This document shows, one piece after another, positions 59,877 to 64,000 of a DNA stretch of 64,000 nucleotides. The position numbers and the translations under genes are program-made. Each line of letters opens with the position of its first letter. The first letter of the stretch is position 1. The notes beneath the pieces were generated by a model. That model had not been told where the DNA came from. It searched no databases and saw only the letters and a list, made by a program, of their open reading frames with translations. This stretch comes from Actinoplanes regularis (GTDB taxonomy: Bacteria > Actinomycetota > Actinomycetes > Mycobacteriales > Micromonosporaceae): the NCBI RefSeq assembly GCF_900188005.1, contig NZ_FZNR01000014.1, positions 169,476-233,475 on the forward strand, in the 5' to 3' direction.

Positions 59877-62550
59877 CGGCGGTCCTGAGCAGTTCCAGTC
59901 GATCCGGCGGGATCCGTGCGGCGAGCAGGCCCAGCATGTAGGTGAGGCGGGCGCCGAGCACGGGCTGCGGATCCGGGACCAGCGCCCGAGCCCGCTGAAA
60001 CGCGTCCAGCGCCGGTTTCAGCGGTGCGCCGCTGGTCGCGTGGATGCCGGCGGTCGCTTGGACGCCGGTGGTCGCTTGGACGCCGGTGGTCGCGTGGATG
60101 CCGGTGGTCGCGTGGATGCCGGCGCGAGCCAGCCCGGTGATCTCCGCCGCCGCGAAGTCCTTGGGATCGACGCGCCACCGGCGGGAAGCCTGCCGCTCCA
60201 GACGGACGAAGAAGGTCGGGTCGGTGGCGTCCGGTCTCTGCCGGAAAGCGATGAGCGCCCGCAGCATCGGCACCATGAGGGCACGTCCCGGGCGCTGGTA
60301 CAGCAGCGCGTCCTCGATGACTGTCCGGGCCTTGCCGAGACGGGTGAGGCGGAGGTGAACCAGAGCCAGGGTGGTTCGCGCCTGCAACACCATCGCCGAC
60401 GCCTGGAGACTCAGGGCGTCAGCGACGGCACGGGTCGCGTGCTCCTCCGCGAGATCGAGATCTCCCGTGTCCATCGCGAGATCCGCCCACCCGTCGGCGC
60501 ACTGCACCCGCAGGGTCGCGTCTCGGTGGGCGTGCGCGGCGGCCGCGTCGTCCGCCAGCTTCATGACGCGTCCGGCCTCCGTCTCATCGCCCATCTCCGA
60601 ATGCCAGCGCGCCAGGCGCACCGCGACGCGAACCGCTTGCGGCGAGTTCTCCGACTGCGCGGCGGACAGCGCCGCACGGCCGAGCCGCACCGCGTCGACG
60701 TGTTCTCCCCACCGCCGGCGGCACTCCGCGAGGCCGGACAGGGCCGACAGCCGGGCCTCGGCATCGTCATGCTCCTCTGCCACGGCCAGTGCATTCGAGA
60801 AGTGCTCGTCCGCGGCGGGAACATCGTTGCGCTGCCAGTCGAGCTCTGCCAGGTTGAGGTAGATCTTCGGCAGACCGACCTCCTGCCGGTTCGCGGCCGC
60901 GGCCTTGGTCATGGCCAGCCGGTACTCGGTCCGGGCCTCCTCGAAGCGCCCCCGGATCCGGTAGAGGGAGCCCAGCGAGTTGTGATTGATCATCTCCAGT
61001 TCCGGATCTCCGAGATTCCCGGCGATCCGCTCGCGGTACTCGAGCAGCAGATGGGTGGCGTGCCACCGCTGCAGGACCGGGTGCATCTGGCCGATCAGCG
61101 CGAAGGCCGAACGCCAGAGCCCCGCGCGGACCCGGACATCAACCTCGGCGAAGGCCAGATCGAGTTGATCGACCCGGTGAACGTTCTCCCAAACCGGTCT
61201 CCGGTCGGTCAGCACGAATGCGGCTCGATACAGCAGTCGCTCGGCACCGTTCGGCACCACCGCCAGCGTCTCCCGGATCGCGGCGTTCGGCACGTGGAAA
61301 CGGTCCGCCACGACGTCGACGACCTGGGCCTCCCGGAGCTGGTCCAGCAGCGCACGAATCAGGCCGGCCGGCACCTCGTCGGCCAGCAACTCAGCGACCA
61401 GCTCCGGGAGCACCGGAATCCCGTACGCCACCAGCGCCGCCGCGACCTGCCGCTGTTCCGGATCGAACGAGCGGACGATCTCGGCGGCGAGCGCGGCCTC
61501 CCGGCCGCGCTCATCCTCATCCGCCAGCAGGTCCGCCAGACCGTTCTCGGTCAGCCGGGAGCCGGGCAGGCGCAGGGCGGTGCCGAAGAGCTCGGCCAGC
61601 CGCGGCACCCCGTGCAGGAGCTGGAAGATCCGTTGCGGGTCGACCCCGCTGAGATCGATTCTGCCGGCGGCCTCCAGCCGACCGAGGTATTCCCGGAAGT
61701 GCGACGCGACGAGACCGCCCACCCACACCTCTTTGAATTGCTCCGGCCACCGGCCCTCGCCGGTACGCTCCGGAACCCGTTCCAGCACCAGGAGCACTTT
61801 CACCGGGCGCCGCCGGCCGGCGACCTTGGTGAGCGCCTCCTCCAGACGCAGGTCACGAAACCGGTTCGTGGTGGGATCGATCAGTGCCTTGGCGTCATCC
61901 AGGACTATCGTGACCGGCGATCCGTCCGGCGCCTCCAGCGCGGCCTCGAAGCGGGTCAGCAGGTCCTCGTCGCGTCTGAGGCCGGGTTGCCCCACCGTGA
62001 GGGCGTCGAGCAGCATCTTGGCGTCGAATCCGAGGCCACGGGTGACCGGGGGACGAAGGACGCGATCCGTCAGCCCGGTCACCCGGAGCACGTGGTCCAC
62101 CAGGGCCGATTTCCCCACGCCCGGTCCGCCGTGCACCAGGACCACGGTGGAATGGTCGGCGGTGAGGATCGATTCGAGCTGGGCGCGCGCGCCATCGTGA
62201 TTGATCAGATCCTCGGGACCGGAGCCGCCGAGCAACGAACTCGGCGGCATGGTCTCCACGGGCGGTGGCACAGCGGGCGCCACGCCCGGTTCGTTGTGGA
62301 CATAGGTCCCGATGATCATCTGGACAGAACCCGTCGTCGCCGGTGCCGCCGAGTTCACGCGGCCTCGCGCCCAGGTGAGCAGGGCCGGCACGATGGCGAC
62401 GGCCCAACTGAGCCGCTCGACCCAGTCCCAGGCGCCGCCGCCGTACCGCTTCTCCAGCCAATCCCACCAGCCCAGTGGCCACTTCACCAGCACCAGAAGA
62501 ATCGCCATCACCACGGTCAGGGCGCCGGCCCACCACCATCGCCTGGTCAC
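59812..62550 (-). CDS. Membrane-tethered STAND-type NTPase with TPR-like repeats
   Basis: 912 residues. Two hydrophobic segments (~8-24 and ~46-61) and a linker precede an NTPase with Walker A GGPGVGKSA (141-149) and a Walker B-like VTIVLDDAK (~214-222). The middle is helical with a winged-helix-like part, and ~510-760 contains TPR-like repeats (NSLGSLYRIRGRFEEARTEYR and NLAELDWQRNDVPAADEHF). A striking hexapeptide repeat GIHATT/GVQATT (five units) lies at ~811-841, encoded by 18-bp repeats at 60028-60120. Its role is unknown; STAND-TPR proteins commonly sense ligands or phage proteins. Confidence 0.78.
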   Translation of the reverse strand: MTRRWWWAGALTVVMAILLVLVKWPLGWWDWLEKRYGGGAWDWVERLSWAVAIVPALLTWARGRVNSAAPATTGSVQMIIGTYVHNEPGVAPAVPPPVETMPPSSLLGGSGPEDLINHDGARAQLESILTADHSTVVLVHGGPGVGKSALVDHVLRVTGLTDRVLRPPVTRGLGFDAKMLLDALTVGQPGLRRDEDLLTRFEAALEAPDGSPVTIVLDDAKALIDPTTNRFRDLRLEEALTKVAGRRRPVKVLLVLERVPERTGEGRWPEQFKEVWVGGLVASHFREYLGRLEAAGRIDLSGVDPQRIFQLLHGVPRLAELFGTALRLPGSRLTENGLADLLADEDERGREAALAAEIVRSFDPEQRQVAAALVAYGIPVLPELVAELLADEVPAGLIRALLDQLREAQVVDVVADRFHVPNAAIRETLAVVPNGAERLLYRAAFVLTDRRPVWENVHRVDQLDLAFAEVDVRVRAGLWRSAFALIGQMHPVLQRWHATHLLLEYRERIAGNLGDPELEMINHNSLGSLYRIRGRFEEARTEYRLAMTKAAAANRQEVGLPKIYLNLAELDWQRNDVPAADEHFSNALAVAEEHDDAEARLSALSGLAECRRRWGEHVDAVRLGRAALSAAQSENSPQAVRVAVRLARWHSEMGDETEAGRVMKLADDAAAAHAHRDATLRVQCADGWADLAMDTGDLDLAEEHATRAVADALSLQASAMVLQARTTLALVHLRLTRLGKARTVIEDALLYQRPGRALMVPMLRALIAFRQRPDATDPTFFVRLERQASRRWRVDPKDFAAAEITGLARAGIHATTGIHATTGVQATTGVQATAGIHATSGAPLKPALDAFQRARALVPDPQPVLGARLTYMLGLLAARIPPDRLELLRTAATHPVEASPTPEPGSAPPPGC
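60028..60120 (-). repeat. 18-bp in-frame tandem repeat within the STAND gene
   Basis: Five consecutive 18-bp units, partly diverged, encode GIHATT, GIHATT, GVQATT, GVQATA and GIHATSG. The unit length keeps the frame. Such arrays can vary in copy number between strains. Confidence 0.85.
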
Positions 62551-62621
62551 GTCGCCATCATCGCGTCGACAACGAGATCAAGATAGCCGCCGAAGAGTCA
62601 CCCCGGTCGATCGATGAATCC

Positions 62622-63362
62622 TCAACGCAGCTCGTTGAGCCACTCGTCGAAGGTCTGCCTCCCCCGGAGGCCCGGGCCGGTCGGCAGGTTGCCGCCGGTC
62701 GCCATCGCCCTGCCCGCCCGGCCCGGCATCGGGAAGCCGAGCACCCACTTGCGCGGACCGCAGCGCCGCGACACCTTCCGCACCAGGTCGGCCATCCGCA
62801 GCGGCTCCGGGCCGGCGATCTCCGGCGCCATGCCGACCGGATCACCGGCGGCCAGCCGGACCAGCTCAGCCGCGACCTCGCGGGCCGCGACCGGCTGGCT
62901 CAGCATCGACGGCACCACCGCGATCGGGCCGCCCATCCTGGTCAGCGACTGCAGTGCGAACTCGTGGAACTGGGCGGCCCGCAGCACCGTCGCCGGCACC
63001 GGACCGGCCAGCGCCACCCGCTCCTGGTTGAGTTTTGCCTGGTAGTAGCCCCATTCGACGCGATCGACGCCGATGATCGAGAGGAGTACGTGGTGCTTGA
63101 CCCCGGCCCGCTCCTCGGCCGCCCGCAGGTTCCGGGTGACCGTCTCGAAGAAGCCGGTCGCCTTCTTCCCACTCAGCGTCTCGATGTTCGACACGTCGAT
63201 CACCACGTCAGCGCCGCGCAACGCCTCATCCAGGCCGGCACCGGTGGTCAGGTCGACGCCACGGGACCGGGAGATCACCACGACCTCGTGTCCCGCCTTC
63301 CGGGCCTCCTCGACCACCAGCTTGCCGACCAGACCGGTGCCACCGGCCACCACCATCCGCAT
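62622..63362 (-). CDS. NmrA-like NAD(P)-binding reductase
   Basis: 246 residues from ATG 63362, preceded by GAGGTGG. MVVAGGTGLVGKLVVEEARKAGHEVVVISR (~3-32) is the NmrA/SDR nucleotide-binding start; SIIGVDRVEWGYYQAKLNQE (~95-114) and a C-terminal WVLGFPMPGRAGRAM follow. Proteins of this group are NAD(P)H-binding reductases or redox sensors; the substrate is unknown. A longer frame to 63416 lacks support. Confidence 0.82.
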   Translation of the reverse strand: MRMVVAGGTGLVGKLVVEEARKAGHEVVVISRSRGVDLTTGAGLDEALRGADVVIDVSNIETLSGKKATGFFETVTRNLRAAEERAGVKHHVLLSIIGVDRVEWGYYQAKLNQERVALAGPVPATVLRAAQFHEFALQSLTRMGGPIAVVPSMLSQPVAAREVAAELVRLAAGDPVGMAPEIAGPEPLRMADLVRKVSRRCGPRKWVLGFPMPGRAGRAMATGGNLPTGPGLRGRQTFDEWLNELR

Positions 63363-63511
63363 CCCGTCCACCTCTCGATCAATTCGGGTTCGCGCCATGG
63401 ACGGGGCAGCTCGCACGAATGTGACAGCCGGCGGAGGAAGGAACGGCGACCCCGGACCGACTGACCAGGGAAAGAGAGAAAAATCGTGCTAAAGGTAGCA
63501 TTATCCGATAG

Positions 63512-64000
63512 GTGGGCGAGGAGCTGCTCTACCTGAGTGACCGGACGCAGGTCACCCGCCGTAGCCCGCCCGACGGCCCCGACGTGATCTACAAACACGC
63601 CACCGGGCCCGGCGCGACCCGACGGATCGAGCACGAACGCGCCGTCCTGGAGAAGCTCGCCGGCCTGCCCGGCATCCCTCACCTGGCCGCGCACCAGCCG
63701 CGCCGGACCCTGGTCCTGCGGGACGACGACGCCTCGCCGGTGGCCGGGCCGATGTCCCCGCCCGACCTGGTCCGCACCGCACACTCCCTGGCCGTCACGC
63801 TCGCCGGGGTCCACCGCGCCGGCGTGCTGCATCGCGACATCACTCCGGCCAACGTCGTGCTGTGTCCGGACGCCACCCCCCTGCTCATCGACTACGACCT
63901 CGCGCTCACCGGCGCCCCGGAGCCGGGCGAGGGCCTGGTCGGCACCCTGGGTTTCCTGGCGCCGGAGCAGACCGGCCGCACCGGCCTGAGCATCGACCGC
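63512..64000 (+). CDS. Serine/threonine protein kinase N-terminus (partial at window end)
   Basis: The frame opens at GTG 63512 and runs to the window edge (163 codons) without a stop, so the gene continues beyond. Visible kinase motifs: the Lys of the ATP site in VIYKHAT (~28-34), a Glu in IEHERAVLE, the catalytic loop HRDITPANVV (~107-116), DYDLAL in place of DFG (~127) and APEQTGRTG (~150-158). The APEQTGR pattern recalls large actinobacterial proteins joining kinase, AAA-ATPase and sensor-kinase domains. No glycine-rich loop is obvious. No ribosome-binding site is close, so a leaderless transcript is possible. Confidence 0.75.
   Translation, partial: MGEELLYLSDRTQVTRRSPPDGPDVIYKHATGPGATRRIEHERAVLEKLAGLPGIPHLAAHQPRRTLVLRDDDASPVAGPMSPPDLVRTAHSLAVTLAGVHRAGVLHRDITPANVVLCPDATPLLIDYDLALTGAPEPGEGLVGTLGFLAPEQTGRTGLSIDR

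Noticed and set aside
1..64000. Insertion sequences, prophage or integrase genes
   Set aside because: No transposase DDE/HUH motifs, integrase, terminal inverted repeats or phage structural genes were found; the 61-bp, 60-bp and 18-bp repeats are local tandem repeats.

Overview
The window is GC-rich actinobacterial DNA. Strong G/C third-position bias, many GTG starts and frequent ATGA/GTGA stop-start overlaps support this. The gene mix (rhamnose and amino-uronate polysaccharide genes, STAND NTPases, an ECF-like sigma factor with its own membrane partner) would suit a Micromonosporaceae such as Actinoplanes. That genus-level guess is inference. No rRNA, tRNA, insertion sequence, prophage or CRISPR array was recognised.

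Layout. (A) 1-9.8 kb: end of an FAD/Fe-S oxidoreductase, a membrane-anchored beta-propeller-like protein, a HEAT-repeat protein, a TSUP transporter, an NAD-dependent DNA ligase, and an ECF-like sigma factor with a membrane partner whose junction carries a 61-bp tandem duplication. (B) 9.8-27.1 kb: first surface-polysaccharide block. It has an N-acetyltransferase, an oxidoreductase, an epimerase and two DegT-type aminotransferases that together resemble di-amino-uronate sugar synthesis (Wbp/Wlb-like). It also has an asparagine-synthetase-like protein translationally coupled to a NACHT NTPase, an acyltransferase, an MFS transporter, and a three-gene 2-oxoacid dehydrogenase-like operon. The third product of that operon fuses a lipoyl domain and an E1/E3-binding domain to a hexapeptide sugar acyltransferase. 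(C) 27.2-32.8 kb: a less GC-biased patch of small hypothetical and membrane genes with a SUKH-like protein, then a secreted lipase. (D) 33-46.8 kb: main export block on the minus strand (Wzz, Wzy, Wzx, glycosyltransferases, a secreted beta-helix-like protein, a 1063-residue secreted multidomain protein), and a divergent plus-strand arm (second Wzz-like protein, two glycosyltransferases, polysaccharide deacetylase). (E) 46.8-50.2 kb: a 60-bp minisatellite, a small membrane protein, a divergent epoxide hydrolase/MarR pair with palindromic operators, and a VOC protein. (F) 50.3-58.8 kb: coupled minus-strand operon for the initiating glycosylphosphotransferase, UDP-sugar dehydrogenase, CelD-like acyltransferase and a glycosyltransferase, followed by rmlC-rmlA and divergent rmlB-rmlD. 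(G) 58.8-64 kb: a response-regulator-like protein with a degenerate receiver, a membrane STAND-TPR NTPase, an NmrA-like reductase, and the start of a protein kinase cut by the window edge.

Read together, B, D and F look like one large Wzx/Wzy-dependent exopolysaccharide locus. RmlABCD would supply dTDP-rhamnose, the Ugd-like enzyme a UDP-uronate, and the Wbp/Wlb-like set an amino-uronate. The polyprenyl-phosphate transferase would start the repeat unit, glycosyltransferases extend it, Wzx flips it, Wzy polymerises it and the two Wzz-like proteins set its length. The most unusual part is the lipoyl-acyltransferase operon at 24.0-27.1 kb, which may deliver an acyl group made from a 2-oxoacid directly onto a nucleotide sugar.
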